Assembly (NCBI GenBank): GCA_021234155.1 | Contig: JAJEKV010000486.1 | Location: 110,553 to 174,552, forward strand | Origin: Isoetes taiwanensis | Taxonomy: Eukaryota > Streptophyta > Lycopodiopsida > Isoetales > Isoetaceae | DNA length: 64,000 nt | Direction of reading: 5' to 3' | Shown here: in pieces, positions 32,308-41,890 of the stretch | How positions within the stretch are numbered: position 1 is the first letter of the stretch | Layout: every line of letters starts with the position of its first letter | The notes under the pieces: generated by a model | What the model was told of the DNA's origin: nothing | Database searches by the model: none | What the model saw: the letters and a program-made list of their open reading frames with translations, nothing else | Program-made: the position numbers and the translations under genes

Positions 32308-33171
32308 TTAGGATTAATCACGCATGCCACCTATGCTTGGTATGGGTCGCATGCGTTATTGCGATGATGAGACCACTACGGTGATCTCTAGGGCGTGGGT
32401 GTAATGTCAACGTAGGCATGACCGCGTTTTCGCTTAGGCAAGAAAGTGGAAGGTAGATTAGAAAGTCTACTGTCCCACGGAAGTAGGCGACCTCGGAAGA
32501 AAGGAGGTCATTAAGGAATGCACCGATAGGAAAAGCACCTCTAGCCCCATATATGCTTTGATAGGAGGAATGGGCCTTCCGCGCCCCATATCTGGGAAGG
32601 ACCTATCCTCCCATTTGGGCAACTAGGGTGTAGGCATGAGCGGCATATAGGCATATAGGGCTATCTCCACGACCATAATGGAAGATTCACCCTCTTCCAC
32701 GCGGGAGATTAGCCATGCATCCATGTAGATGGGTGGGGTGGTCACCATATAACAAAAAATTTATTAAATAATTAAAATGGTACTAACGTAGTATATCGAC
32801 TGCGAGGCCAATAGAAGCTCGGGAGGGCAAGGAGGTCGAAGCTCACGAAGACTTGCAACACAAATTTTGTTGGAATGTGTCATAAAAGGAGCGAAGAGTA
32901 CCTCGAACAATAATTTGTTGAAATTTTGTATAACTTAATGTCATAATAAGCGAGATAGCGAATACCTTGTTTAATGATGTTATGAATTGTTAAGTATTCC
33001 ATAGTATGATGACGTGATAATGTTTTAAAAAATATTACCTTAGGGTAATCTGGTAAATGTATAACTATTATATTGTATGCATCACGTTGATTGCGTGCAT
33101 TTGATTAGGAAGATCCCAAGGTGGGGAGACCCACGATCTTTGGGACAAACATCATTTCAAGGTGGGGAGAA
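32308..33171 (+). other. 3' untranslated region of Gypsy-1, ending in a polypurine tract
   Basis: No gene recognised. A palindrome-rich patch with ACCTATGCTTGGTATGGGTCG near 32,330 follows pol. The stretch ends with AAGGTGGGGAGA (33,159-33,170), a typical plus-strand primer directly before the 3' LTR. An earlier AAGGTGGGGAGA copy lies at 33,117-33,128. Confidence 0.6.
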
Positions 33172-34727
33172 TGTGGCGTTTCGGCCACGATTATACGGTC
33201 CCGGGGCGTATCTTGCATTTGCCAAATCGCCAGCGTACCATTTCCCCTCGACCGTGCGGCGGTAATGCCAAGCGGATAGCGGGTAAGTAGCCCTTGGGGG
33301 CAACTTGTTAGATATGTTCACATGTTATTAATGTGCACATGTGCACATTAATGTGGGCACACCTTTCCATGTTGGCATATTTTGCCACCTAGCCATTAAA
33401 GGCAAGTGGGGCCTTTTCAATTATCCCACATGCCAAAATGGGTAATTGAAAACCCTAGCCTAAACCCCATGTCTATTTAGGGTAGGAAAACCCTAGCTTG
33501 CTAGTTTTAGGTCCTTAGGGTTTTAGAGCTGGGTTTTGGCTGCCCCAGAGCCAAAACCGCCTCCCATTAACGCCCAAGCTAATTGCGCCATCGGGTTCCC
33601 CAATCGGATCAGCCCAGCAGGATGGTTGAACTCAGTCGAGGAGCCACTCAAGGATCAGGTATTTGGTCAATTTAATAGCTTAAACCGTCTTCTAGTCATA
33701 GAATCGAGGGTTTAGACTATTAAATTGCCCATAAACTATCTAGATCTTAGATCTCGGACACTAACTAAAGAACCTAACTCTATGATTAGATCTAGTTCTT
33801 TAATTCTTCTGTGATGTATTTGGATGATGTATCTCTGTGAACTCCTTGTATTGGGAAGGGGGGTAGAGGCCCTAAAGCTTGTAGTTGATGCTCCTAGAGT
33901 AGCCTCTCTAGCACAATCCGTAGATTCTAGGCAGGTGCACAAGAACCACACACGGTTGTGGGTGAAGGGGCGGGCGGCTTAGAAGGAGGTTAGGTGTTCG
34001 ACTCTTGAACGATCCCTATGGTGTGTTAGTGCTACCAGGGATCATTGTGACTAGGTCTAATGGCTTACCACTGAGTGCGGGTAAGGCATGGGCTCGACAC
34101 CCGTGGGGTGGGGTTCACCTTCCAATGGGTTCAAGTCGAATCAGGCGGTGGCCCTCTAGTCACCTTGAGTCAAGATGTAGACCCTCACGGAGGGAGTGAT
34201 CCCTACCTGCCCCATCGGGAATCGGGGAGATGAAACCGTGAATAGCCCTTTTGGCTATCGTATCCGGGCGGCTGATCGAAGTCCCCGACACTTTTTCAGA
34301 CCTACTCGCAGAAAAAAGGAGGGGCGGATGGAGTGGACAACCCTATGCCATGTTCTTATGCCAGACCAACTCCATTGCCATGAATTTCGCCTGTGAATGA
34401 ACTCCGGAGACCCAAGCCGGGCCACTCCCTTGAGTCCGAGCCTTGGGTAGGATTCCCTATGTGATGTCCCGCACCATTGTCTATGCAGATAGTTGATATA
34501 CCACCCCTCCGGGTGGATGGAGGATTCTCGCTGGTAAATGACATGTATGTTTACGCTTCCAAACTAGGTAGGCCCCCGAGGGAGGTAGAATGACACCTTC
34601 ACTCTTCCCATTGGGACTCTGCGGGTGCAAATGATATGTGGAGGGCCCTCGTGACGATGGAGTGGTGGGGGGGAAGAACTCTGTTTGTATACGGTGAGAG
34701 CACCGTACACGAGTAGGGGACGTCACA
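33172..34727 (+). repeat. Gypsy-1 3' LTR
   Basis: The sequence starts TGTGGCGTTTCGG after the polypurine tract and ends GGACGTCACA, so TGTG(A)CG and CGTCACA form the terminal inverted repeat. It matches the 5' LTR over its length and carries the same palindrome at 33,327-33,352. The Copia-1 LTR resumes at 34,728. Confidence 0.9.
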
Positions 34728-34987
34728 GCAACAATCCGGATCAGAGATTTCGATGCCAGAAGGTGTAACCACACATGCGAAATCACACTTCCGCTCACTG
34801 TCCAGGCCGTATCAACAAAAAACTGATTTCTCCTTTTTCTGTTTCGTCATATTTCTTGCTTTTTCTCCCTTTAAAAATAACATAAGCATGCAAATATAAT
34901 ATCTTAGGATAGACATATGTTTCCACATGTAATTGCCATGTGTTCCATCAAACATCACATGGGCATGACAAATATTTGAATCCAACA
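34728..34987 (-). repeat. Copia-1 3' LTR, part 2
   Basis: From GCAACAATCCGGATC to GAATCCAACA this matches the TG-end half of the LTRs at 40,579 and 47,845. It is followed at 34,988 by ATCTCCCCCTCAT, the minus-strand polypurine tract. Confidence 0.9.
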
Positions 34988-35000
34988 ATCTCCCCCTCAT
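34988..35000 (-). promoter_or_regulatory. Polypurine tract of Copia-1
   Basis: On the minus strand the sequence reads ATGAGGGGGAGAT directly before the LTR start TGTTGG. It primes plus-strand DNA synthesis and overlaps the end of the pol frame by proximity. Confidence 0.85.
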
Positions 35001-35002
35001 GC

Positions 35003-35870
35003 CTATGTGATAATAGTCCCAGCATCTTCTACCCGTAATTCTTTTTGAAACAATTTAAATTTGGGCTCACTCAAAGCCTTTGTAATTATGTCTGCACACT
35101 GTACATCTGTAGGCCTATATAGTACAACTATTTCCCCATTTTTCACATGATCACGTATGAAGTGATTATGCTGCTCAATATGTTTTGTTCTTTCATGTAA
35201 AACTGGATTTTTAGTCATGGCAATACAGCTCGTACTATCACAATATAGTGGTGTTGGCTCTTTCTGTACTAAACCTAATTTTGCGAGTAATCGCCTAAGC
35301 CAAATTATTTCTCTGGAAGCGAGAGAAATTGCTGCATACTCAGCTTCTGCTGTAGAAAGAGCAATAGAGGTTTGTTTCTTACTTTTCCAAGCGATTGCTG
35401 TTTTGCCTAGTAAACAAGCATATCCTGATCTTGACCTACATGTATCCACATCACCACCCCAATCTGCATCTGCAAACCCTTCAAGCAATAGACTTTCCAA
35501 TTTCACACCATGCTCACGTCTAAAAATAAGTCCATAGCTTAGAGTGCCTTTTAAAAATCTCAGAATGCGTTTTGCACATTTCCAATGTCCCTCGCCAGGA
35601 TTGTTCAAAAATTGACTTAATATATTTACTCCATATGTAATATCAAGACGCGTACAGTTCGATACATACTGAAGGCACCCAATAAGTTCTCTATAAGGTC
35701 GGTTCATCATGATAATTTTTTCTTCTTCTGTTTTCGGACACATATCAGAGCTGATTTTTTGCCCAGATGCTACTGGAGTGCTAGTAGGTTTGCATTCTTC
35801 CATCTTAAACCTTTTAAGCATACCTAAAATATTCTTTTTCTGGGTAATAGCTATAAGTCCACTTTCCTGG
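35003..35870 (-). CDS. Copia-1 pol, C-terminal part: RT end and RNase H
   Basis: This is the 3' part of the copia polyprotein, open for nearly 290 codons. It reads ESGLIAITQKKNILGMLKRF, then ECKPTSTPVASGQ, YRELIGCLQYVSNCTRLDIT (end of RT) and then the RNase H: GFADADWGGDVDTCRSRSGY, SKKQTSIALSTAEAEYAAIS, PLYCDSTSCIAM and HIEQHNHFIRDHV. The catalytic D, E and D residues are present. It ends with a stop just before the polypurine tract. The upstream RT is separated by a LINE insertion. This open frame suggests a fairly recent copy. Confidence 0.92.
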
Positions 35871-35875
35871 ATGCT

Positions 35876-36910
35876 TTGGACACTTTCTGCCAATTCACTG
35901 GCATGAGAGTTAACTTGGCCAAGACGAGGGTGCTGCTGGTCCCATCATCCCGGCACCCACGCCTTCCCTCATTCACTTACTGGGGTGTAGTGGAGGTGGC
36001 TCGATCTTATAAGTATTTGGGCATTGAGTTCTCTACTACCACACCTTTGGGATGCATCCATCGAGTTTACGGGTTCTTGCAGGGTGGAAAGCCCCAGATG
36101 CAATGCAAAACAATGAAATACAAGGCGTAATCAGATGCATGGGGTCACCGGGGCACACTTGTTGAGGGCCTTGGTTGAACCGGTCCTCCTCTATGGGGCG
36201 AAAGTGTGGGGGCGGTGATATCCCCTCACCACTTGGAACGATCTAGAGCAGTCTGAAGGCCTTCTTGGCAGACGCTGGGAGTGAAATCCACGGTCCCATA
36301 TCGGATCTTGCTCCAGGAGGCGGGCTTCCTTCCATTACAGAGGGTCTACTGGGCGTCACATTATTTACTTCGAGGAAGGTGGTGGCTATGGATGAAGCAC
36401 GGCTGCCCAACCTTGCTTTGGCAATGGCGATGGGCCGCGGCGACTCAAAGCCCTTTGGAAAGACAAGCAAGCCCGGTGGTTCTGGCGATGGAATGTGCGG
36501 GCACCGCGGATGTGGACGATTGCATACCGAAGGAACGCTGCCTTGAAGCGGCACTTGGATGCTTGCTTCATGGCCAAGCTTTGGGATCTGAGAGGCCCGT
36601 CACATGTCAAGGTGGCAAATTATCGGCGCCGAGGTTAATCCCATGTGCTCACGAGGGGCCCACACCACCACTACTGCGCACCCATCTACCCATGAAAAAG
36701 CATGTGGTGATTGCTTCCATTCGAGACAGTGCACACCACCTCCGCATTGAGACGGGGAGATGGATTCGAGCCGCGTGAGGACGAGTCTGTCATTCGCTTT
36801 GTCAGCAGGGCGCCATTGAGGATGAAAGTCACGCCCTCCGGCCTGTCCGACGAGCATATCAGGGGCTCGGTATGCTCGGTTAGTTGTGCCCCATCAGGCG
36901 CATGAGCCTT
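35876..36910 (+). pseudogene. LINE RT thumb, post-RT region and zinc knuckle
   Basis: The remnant covers only the region downstream of the YADD box. Its blocks are the same as those of the LINE at 10.7-12.4 kb (YLGIEFST; LLYG..VWG; L.EAG.LPL; ETGRW; C..C..G.IEDE.H), so both belong to one broad clade, but their sequences are diverged. Several frameshifts; no full product. Confidence 0.8.
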
Positions 36911-37077
36911 GAGCACCGCGACCTCTGTAGGCTTGTTGGGATCGTTACCTCGGGGAGGGTAATGGATCTGCGGACTTCAGTTATGCCCCCGTCAGACATT
37001 AACCTCGGTTGTACTTGTGGTTATGTATATAATCAGGAAGATGTCAAAGCATCCTTATTGCTACTAAGGTTTTTCCC

Positions 37078-37108
37078 GAAAACCCGCCCGGTGGGGCGGG
37101 GTTTTTAA
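37078..37108 (+). terminator. Terminator-like GC hairpin followed by T-run in LINE 3' end
   Basis: GAAAACCCGCCC GG TGGGGCGGGG TTTTT forms a GC-rich stem closed by A/T pairs, immediately before a run of T. In bacteria this would be read as an intrinsic terminator; here it more likely reflects LINE 3' RNA structure used for template recognition. Confidence 0.4.
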
Positions 37109-37190
37109 TCCGGTAGTATCGCTGCGCTCTCTCTTTGTACTTGGGTCCCATAGGCCAGTTGGTCTCCGTGGACGATAAAATCATATTATA

Positions 37191-37907
37191 TTCTATTCCT
37201 ATGTCTATAAACTTCCATACCTAATAACTGTTTAAGTTCCCCCAAGTCTGTCATCTGAAACCTTTGCTTTAAGATATTTTTGCACCGTTCTAGGCAATTA
37301 ACATTGTTTGCTGCCATGACACAATCATCTACATACACAGCGATTATGCAAAAACGATCTCCGTCTCTATAGACATATACATTTCCATCCATGTTTAATT
37401 TTTCAAATCCGTTTGCTTTCAAATGATTGTCAAGACATACATACCATTGCTTGGTGGTGCTTGTCTTAGACCATAGGCGCCTTCAAGGTTTCCATACTTT
37501 ATCCCCATCAATCTCATAACCGGGGAGGTTGCTCCATATAAATCTCCTCATTTAAGTCGCATTTAAAAAGCGGCGTGCTAACATCCATATGATGTAATTC
37601 TAAATTGTGCACGTTAGCAATAGCCATAATCGCTCTAATACTTGTTAACTTAACAATAGGAGAGAAAGTTTCATCATAATCAATACCTTCTATTTGCATA
37701 AATCCTTTCGCCACCAATCTAGCTTTGAATTTTTGCTGTCCATCTGGCCCCTGTTTAATTCTAAAAATCCACTTGTTTCCAACAACATTTCTATTATTAG
37801 GCCTGTCAACTAATTTATATGTTTCTGTACGTTTGAAAGAATTTAACTCTGCATCCATTGCATGTTTCCATTCATCCGATTCTGGACTTTCTACTGCTTC
37901 ATTATAG
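37191..37907 (-). pseudogene. Copia-1 reverse transcriptase, N-terminal and palm part
   Basis: Minus-strand frames give MDAELNSFKRTETYKLVDRP, NKWIFRIKQGPDGQQKFKAR, LVAKGFMQIEGIDYDETFSP and LHHMDVSTPLFKCDLNEEIY (37,514-37,858), then after a broken stretch the palm with CIIAVYVDDCVMAANN (catalytic YVDD) and LGELKQLLGMEVYRHRN (37,186-37,422). MDVSTPLF stands for MDVKTAFL. The RT is interrupted by a frameshift near 37,500 and by the LINE at 37,190. Confidence 0.88.
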
Positions 37908-38081
37908 TTAATTGGTATTTCGATTCTAATACTGTCATAAGAGCCGGTGTTACCTGATCACTTTCTTCAATATCTTCATGTGCTATTCTTCTCTCAGCTG
38001 CATCTCTCCTCATACTTCTTCTAGTCTCATCCCTTCCATATTGTATTGTATCGAATGGTATTCCTTCTTTAAGTAATTAAC

Positions 38082-38396
38082 TTACATTTCTTCTTCTTCT
38101 GGTGGTGGTATTGTAGGAACTGGTTCTATTTCCTCATCACCATGCTCAGCTTGGTCTTCATGTTCAGTTTGTTCTTCTTGCTCTTCTGCTTGCCTAGTAT
38201 CATCAATAGTTCTTGTTTCTTCCTCCCCATCATCAAAATAGTCCACTGGTTCCCAGTTAGTATCTTTACCTGCATCTTGTTCTTTCTTATTAGTAGAAAT
38301 CCGATCCTTATATAATACATTTTCAAAGAAAACAACATCTCGGCTAACAATTACCGCCCTTTTGCTTGGATCATAAAGTCTATAACCTTTTGACAA
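38082..38396 (-). pseudogene. Copia-1 INT-RT linker (acidic)
   Basis: KGYRLYDPSKRAVIVSRDVV and FFENVLY are the usual end of the copia integrase domain, followed by a strongly acidic linker (EEETRTIDDTRQAEEQEEQT) before RT. It continues the integrase frame from 38,462 with a break. Confidence 0.8.
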
Positions 38397-38461
38397 GCTA
38401 TCATATCCAACAAGATAAGCTTCTCTACTTTTATCATCTAACTTCGATCTATTCTCTTCTA

Positions 38462-39211
38462 CTATTTTGCGTAAGCCAAACGTCCAAACACTTTAAATTC
38501 TTTCACTGATTGGCGTTTACCTGTCCAAAGCTCATCTGGAACTTTACCTTCTAAGGCTTTGCTTGAGATTTTGTTTTGTATATAGAATGTTGTATTTACA
38601 GCTTCTGCCCATAAAAACTTTGGAAGACCTGCATGCTTTAGCATTGCCCGTGCTGCTTCCATTACCGTTCGATTTTTCCTTTCAGATACACCATTTTGCT
38701 GAGGAGTCCCTCTACACGTCAATTGTCTTTTGATTCTCTTTTCTGCACAAAAATGCTTAAACTCATTTGATAAGTATTCTCCTCCTCTGTCTGACCTTAA
38801 ACATTTTAGCTTACACCCAGTTTCTCGTTCCACTTCTGCAAGATACACTTTGAATGAATTGAATACCTGGCTTTTGTGACTTAGAAAATACCACTTAGAT
38901 TTTCTCGAATAATCATCAATAAATGATACAAAATAGTATTTTCCACTTGCACTTCTAACTCTCATGGGCCCACATACGTCAGAGTGTACCAAAGCTAATT
39001 TCTCACTTACTCGTTCACTTTTCTTTGGAAAGGGCTTTCTACTTTGTTTGCCCAACATGCAACCATGACAAGGTGAGTCCAAGCCTTCCTTAATATCAAC
39101 AACATCTAAGTCATTCAATATCTTATGCTTTTTCATAAAGATTATATTTTTCAAATTTGTGTGACCTAAACGTTGATGCCATAATTCTAATGATATTATT
39201 TTCAACTTCAC
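38462..39211 (-). CDS. Copia-1 integrase (GAG-pre-integrase plus catalytic core)
   Basis: The 249-codon open frame begins within the pre-integrase zinc domain: LELWHQRLGHTNLKNI ... CHGCMLGKQSRKPFPK (H-H-C-C). The core has LVHSDVCGPM (first D), FVSFIDDYSRKSKWYFL, LKCLRSDRGGEYLSNEFKHF (second D) and RGTPQQNGVSERKNRTVMEA (catalytic E). VFGRLAYAK is the end. The enzyme inserts copia cDNA. A 150-codon piece of the same frame recurs at 46,010-46,458 because of the tandem duplication. Confidence 0.93.
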   Translation of the reverse strand: MKLKIISLELWHQRLGHTNLKNIIFMKKHKILNDLDVVDIKEGLDSPCHGCMLGKQSRKPFPKKSERVSEKLALVHSDVCGPMRVRSASGKYYFVSFIDDYSRKSKWYFLSHKSQVFNSFKVYLAEVERETGCKLKCLRSDRGGEYLSNEFKHFCAEKRIKRQLTCRGTPQQNGVSERKNRTVMEAARAMLKHAGLPKFLWAEAVNTTFYIQNKISSKALEGKVPDELWTGKRQSVKEFKVFGRLAYAK

Positions 39212-39310
39212 TACTTAATATCATGTCTACATATTTTGGACAAAACTCAAATCGATTTCCAACTCTTTTTGCATATAATACAATATTTCCATTATTATGT
39301 ACGATGCACA

Positions 39311-39868
39311 TGTGCTAATCAAATGATACTCTATAATCTTTATCTACTAAATCTGCTACAGAAATTAAAATTTTCACCACTCCAAGAACACACAAGACAT
39401 TATCGATAGATATTACACTTCCATCCTCTCCTTCAAGCTCTAATAAACCACAACCTTCTACTTTTTGTTCTTCGCCTTTAGCCATACGTACACATCTGAG
39501 TTTACTAGTTTGCATATCTTTTAATATTTGTGAGTTTCCCATCACGGATTTTTCAGCTCCAGAATCTATCACGGTTAGCCAAGTTTTCATCACAAGAACC
39601 TGACAACACAAATAAATTTACCTCTTCTTCAGAAATTTCTTCAGTTGACACACGACTTATAATTGGTTTTGAAGATGTAGCTGTAAAGTCTAGAAGTTCC
39701 TCTACTAGAAGATGAGGATCCTCTAAAACTTCCACGTCCTCTTCCTTTTTCTTGAACATATATTTGCAAGATGTCCTCCTTCCCCCCACAAACATAACAA
39801 GTCACGACCTCTAATCGTGAACAATTCGGTTTAATATGACCACTTTCTCCACATCCATAGCATATCAC
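39311..39868 (-). pseudogene. Copia-1 gag zinc knuckle and protease
   Basis: CYGCGESGHIKPNC is a CCHC knuckle; a second, CYVCGGKEDI, is broken by extra bases here but intact in copy B. The protease reads TVIDSGAEKSVMG with the DSG active site, and LKCLR-like downstream GCGLLELEGEDGSVISIDNV and LCVLGVVKILISVADLVDKD follow. Frames break near 39,570 and 39,780 relative to the copy at 46.5-47.2 kb. Confidence 0.85.
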
Positions 39869-39989
39869 ATCCTTCCCTCTTTACTTCTCCCTCTTCCTCT
39901 TTCGATTATAAAATACTATCTCCCCTTATTTGTAATCTCTTCTAGCTTTCTTTTGCGTAACCCCGGTTCTTCTTTGTACTTATTGCTTC

Positions 39990-40546
39990 TTCCTTGGTTT
40001 TTGCGGTGGTGTAAAATTAATGAAGCAATATTTTCATCATATTCAAGACAAACATGTCCGATATATATAATATTTTAGACTGAAGCAGAGAGGGAGCAGC
40101 ACCATCTAAATCCATGAATATACCTTCCATTTTGTCAAACAATTCTACTAAATCCTTCCCTCTTACATACTTGAGCATTCTTAGTTCTTGTTCTAGTTTA
40201 TGTATTTGAGATGCGCTTAATTTTTCATACTCATTTAGCAAATATTGCCACATCTCTCGTGGACTCATGTGATGAATAGAAGCTATAATTCCATAACCAA
40301 GTTTGGAAATAATAATACCTTTTGCATGAGCTATATCCTTGGATGATCCACTACTGCTTCCACCTTCGGTCTTTATTGTAATTTTTCTTTGCTTCTCAGT
40401 TTCGGTAAGAGGTCTCACGTAATCCCAAAGCCCTTCAGCCTCTAATGCTTGTTCCACTTTCACCTTCCATGCTTGAAAACACGAGCCTCCCTTATAGACT
40501 TCAACTCAAGGCTAATATCCAAAGCGGCAATTTTATTGTTCGCCAT
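39990..40546 (-). pseudogene. gag: Copia-1 gag, N-terminal part
   Basis: The start codon is at 40,544-40,546 (MANNKIAALDISL). VKVEQALEAEGLWDYVRPLT, GIIASIHHMSPREMWQYLL and KLEQELRMLKYVRGKDLVEL are the UBN2-type gag of Ty1/copia. Compared with copy B it lacks a seven-residue STSEEPSG stretch and has frameshifts at 40,480-40,510. PBS is 18 bp upstream. Confidence 0.85.
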
Positions 40547-40563
40547 CTCCCCCTAGGACTCAA

Positions 40564-40576
40564 GGCTCTGATACCA
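40564..40576 (-). promoter_or_regulatory. Primer-binding site of Copia-1 (initiator tRNA-Met)
   Basis: The minus strand reads TGGTATCAGAGCC two bases after the LTR end, complementary to the 3' end of plant initiator tRNA-Met, the usual primer for Ty1/copia. Confidence 0.92.
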
Positions 40577-40578
40577 AG

Positions 40579-41169
40579 TGATAAAACCAGAGGCTTTTGA
40601 GCCCGGGAATTGAACCCAGGTAGGAATACCACAGCTCAATCTTCTACTCTTCTCCCTTTAAGGTTTTCACTTCACAATTATCCACACAAGATTCATCGTA
40701 CCTTTGTATTCCACAAAGGATTAAACACCTGGACAAGAACAACGAAGTCTTCCACCACAGAGAGGTTTAATCACAAAGGTTCAAATAGCATATAACCAAA
40801 CAAGATGGGCACAAGATATCTTGAACAAAAAAACACGAGATGTTCTAGATGCGCATATCGACCCTTTGCCACGGATGTCAAGGTTTTGGTCACTTTGGGT
40901 AACTTGGCAACAATCCGGATCGATTGATTTCGATGCGGAAGGTGTAACCACACATGAGAAATCCTGCTTGTAAGCTCCTGCGGTCGGGCCGTATCAACAA
41001 AAAACTGATTTCTCCTTTTTCTGTTTCGTCATATTTCTTGCTTTTTCTCCCTTTAAAAATAACATAAGCATGCAAATATAATATCTTAGGATAGACATAT
41101 GTTTCCACATGTAATTGACATGTGTTCCATCAAACATCACATGGGCATGACAAATATTTGAATCCAACA
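40579..41169 (-). repeat. Copia-1 5' LTR
   Basis: On the minus strand it runs from TGTTGGATTCAAATATTTG (41,169) to CTGGTTTTATCA (40,579), 591 bp. It contains a tRNA T-arm-like sequence near its CA end (40,603-40,619). The copy-B LTR (47,845-48,430) is the same but keeps CAG/CTG where this one shows other bases. Confidence 0.93.
40603..40619 (-). promoter_or_regulatory. Pol III B-box / tRNA T-arm-like sequence in copia LTR
   Basis: CTGGGTTCAATTCCCGG on the minus strand is a perfect five-pair stem with the seven-base loop TTCAATT, i.e. a tRNA T-arm, and contains GGTTCAATTCC (B-box consensus GGTTCGANTCC). It recurs at 47,869-47,885 and, altered in one base, at 12,771-12,786. No A-box-bearing tRNA body was recognised. 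Confidence 0.5.
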
Positions 41170-41890
41170 TCTACATATTTGAAATGGAATTCTTTAGCAG
41201 TGTCAGAGGAGGCCAAAGATCTTATTCTTGGAGTGGTGTCCAGATCCTTAAAGAAGATTGACAATAGCAGATTCCTTGTCATCCTTAGGTCTTGGAACAT
41301 ACTGGTTATGATAGTCAATATTATGAGAATTGTGTAAGATCTCCTAGTCCTTCAAACACCATTATCGAGACAACGAATGTATACAGGAAAAGGATCCAAC
41401 TATAGAGGGTTGATGGACAGTGGTAGGTGAAGCCTAGAGGAAGCCAAGATTATGCAGAGAACATTGATGGCAAGCTGAAGCACATAAAGCTCAAAATAAA
41501 GATAAAAGAAATGAAAAGGCCTTGTCAATTTGAGGATAGCTGCAACAAACAGTCTTATTTCCAGAGAATTGATGCAGGATGCCATAAAAAGATAAAGTTG
41601 CGCCTACAAAATGGGTTATGGCGAGTTGTTTTTCCTTGCCTGGAAGTTTCATGATGCGAAAGCTTGTTTCTGAGCACAATTTATTTATGCGAGATGGTCA
41701 ATCCAGGTTGTTGATCAAGAGCGGGGATGTGATGCCATGGAGACATAAATTCAAGATTCTATCCACAAGAACACTAAACTACTTTCGGTTCCATACATAA
41801 TTTGATCGTGGTACTTGTGGAGGGCTTGTACATATGAATGTAGTGGAACTACAAATTGATTGCAAGAACATGGTAGGGGTCTACTTTTAT
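41170..41890 (+). pseudogene. Host fragment continuing the kinase-like frame after Copia-1
   Basis: The frame from 12,746 continues: TYLKWNSLAVSEEAKDLILG followed by VVSRSLKKIDNSRFLVILRS, ending with a stop at 41,335. Farther on, RGSQDYAENIDGKLKHIKLK and KRPCQFEDSCNKQSYFQRID (41,430-41,640) read as exon-like sequence. I do not recognise the protein. It is repeated at 48,431-49,150 by the tandem duplication. Confidence 0.5.

Larger units (their letters stand above)
13096..34727 (+). mobile_element. Gypsy-1: 21.6-kb Ty3/gypsy chromovirus carrying an H3-like gene
   Basis: Two ~1.55-kb LTRs (13,096-14,644 and 33,172-34,727) bracket an internal region with a PBS, an H3-variant ORF, a second accessory ORF, a secondary insertion (kinase/zinc-finger segment plus hAT), gag, protease, RT, RNase H, integrase, a chromodomain and a polypurine tract. 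The element sits inside the Copia-1 LTR with a GCAAC-like target duplication (GCAAA at 13,088; GCAAC at 34,728). The chromodomain at the end of pol places it among chromoviruses. Without the internal insertions it would be about 13 kb, still large. LTRs differ at many positions, many of them near CAG/CTG. Confidence 0.9.
35866..37190 (+). mobile_element. 5'-truncated LINE inserted in the Copia-1 RT
   Basis: On the opposite strand to Copia-1, LINE motifs begin at once: FCQFTGMRVNLAKTRVLL (35,883), YKYLGIEFST (36,010), EPVLLYGAKVWG (36,178), LLQEAGFLPLQ (36,307), HHLRIETGRW (36,738) and a knuckle CHSLCQQGAIEDE. The copia frame stops at each side (ESGLIAIT at 35,840; EVYRHRN at 37,200). The two sides are adjacent residues in copia RT, so this is a clean insertion. 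A 3' end GGACGATAAAATCATATTAT is likely. No target duplication could be fixed by eye. Confidence 0.85.
12747..41169 (-). mobile_element. Copia-1: complete Ty1/copia element, split by Gypsy-1 and a LINE
   Basis: The element lies on the minus strand. Its 5' LTR is 40,579-41,169; its 3' LTR is in two pieces, 12,747-13,095 and 34,728-34,987, separated by the 21.6-kb Gypsy-1 insertion. LTRs start TGTTGGATTC and end ATCA on the minus strand (the plus-strand left end reads CGATAAAACC where TGATAAAACC is expected). A 5-bp direct repeat TCTAC flanks both ends (12,742-12,746 and 41,170-41,174), which proves a single insertion event. PBS (TGGTATCAGAGCC) and a purine tract (GAGGGGGAGAT) are in place. Order gag-PR-INT-RT-RNase H is that of Ty1/copia. 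Confidence 0.93.

Noticed and set aside
37078-37108. Prokaryotic origin suggested by a terminator-like hairpin
   Set aside because: It lies in a LINE 3' end inside a plant copia element; no bacterial genes or operons are present.
35840-37210. A target-site duplication for the LINE in Copia-1
   Set aside because: TTCCTGGATG and TTCCTATG are only partly similar; no convincing direct repeat flanks the element.
40603-40619. A complete tRNA gene
   Set aside because: Only the T-arm is recognisable; no acceptor, D or anticodon arms were found around it.
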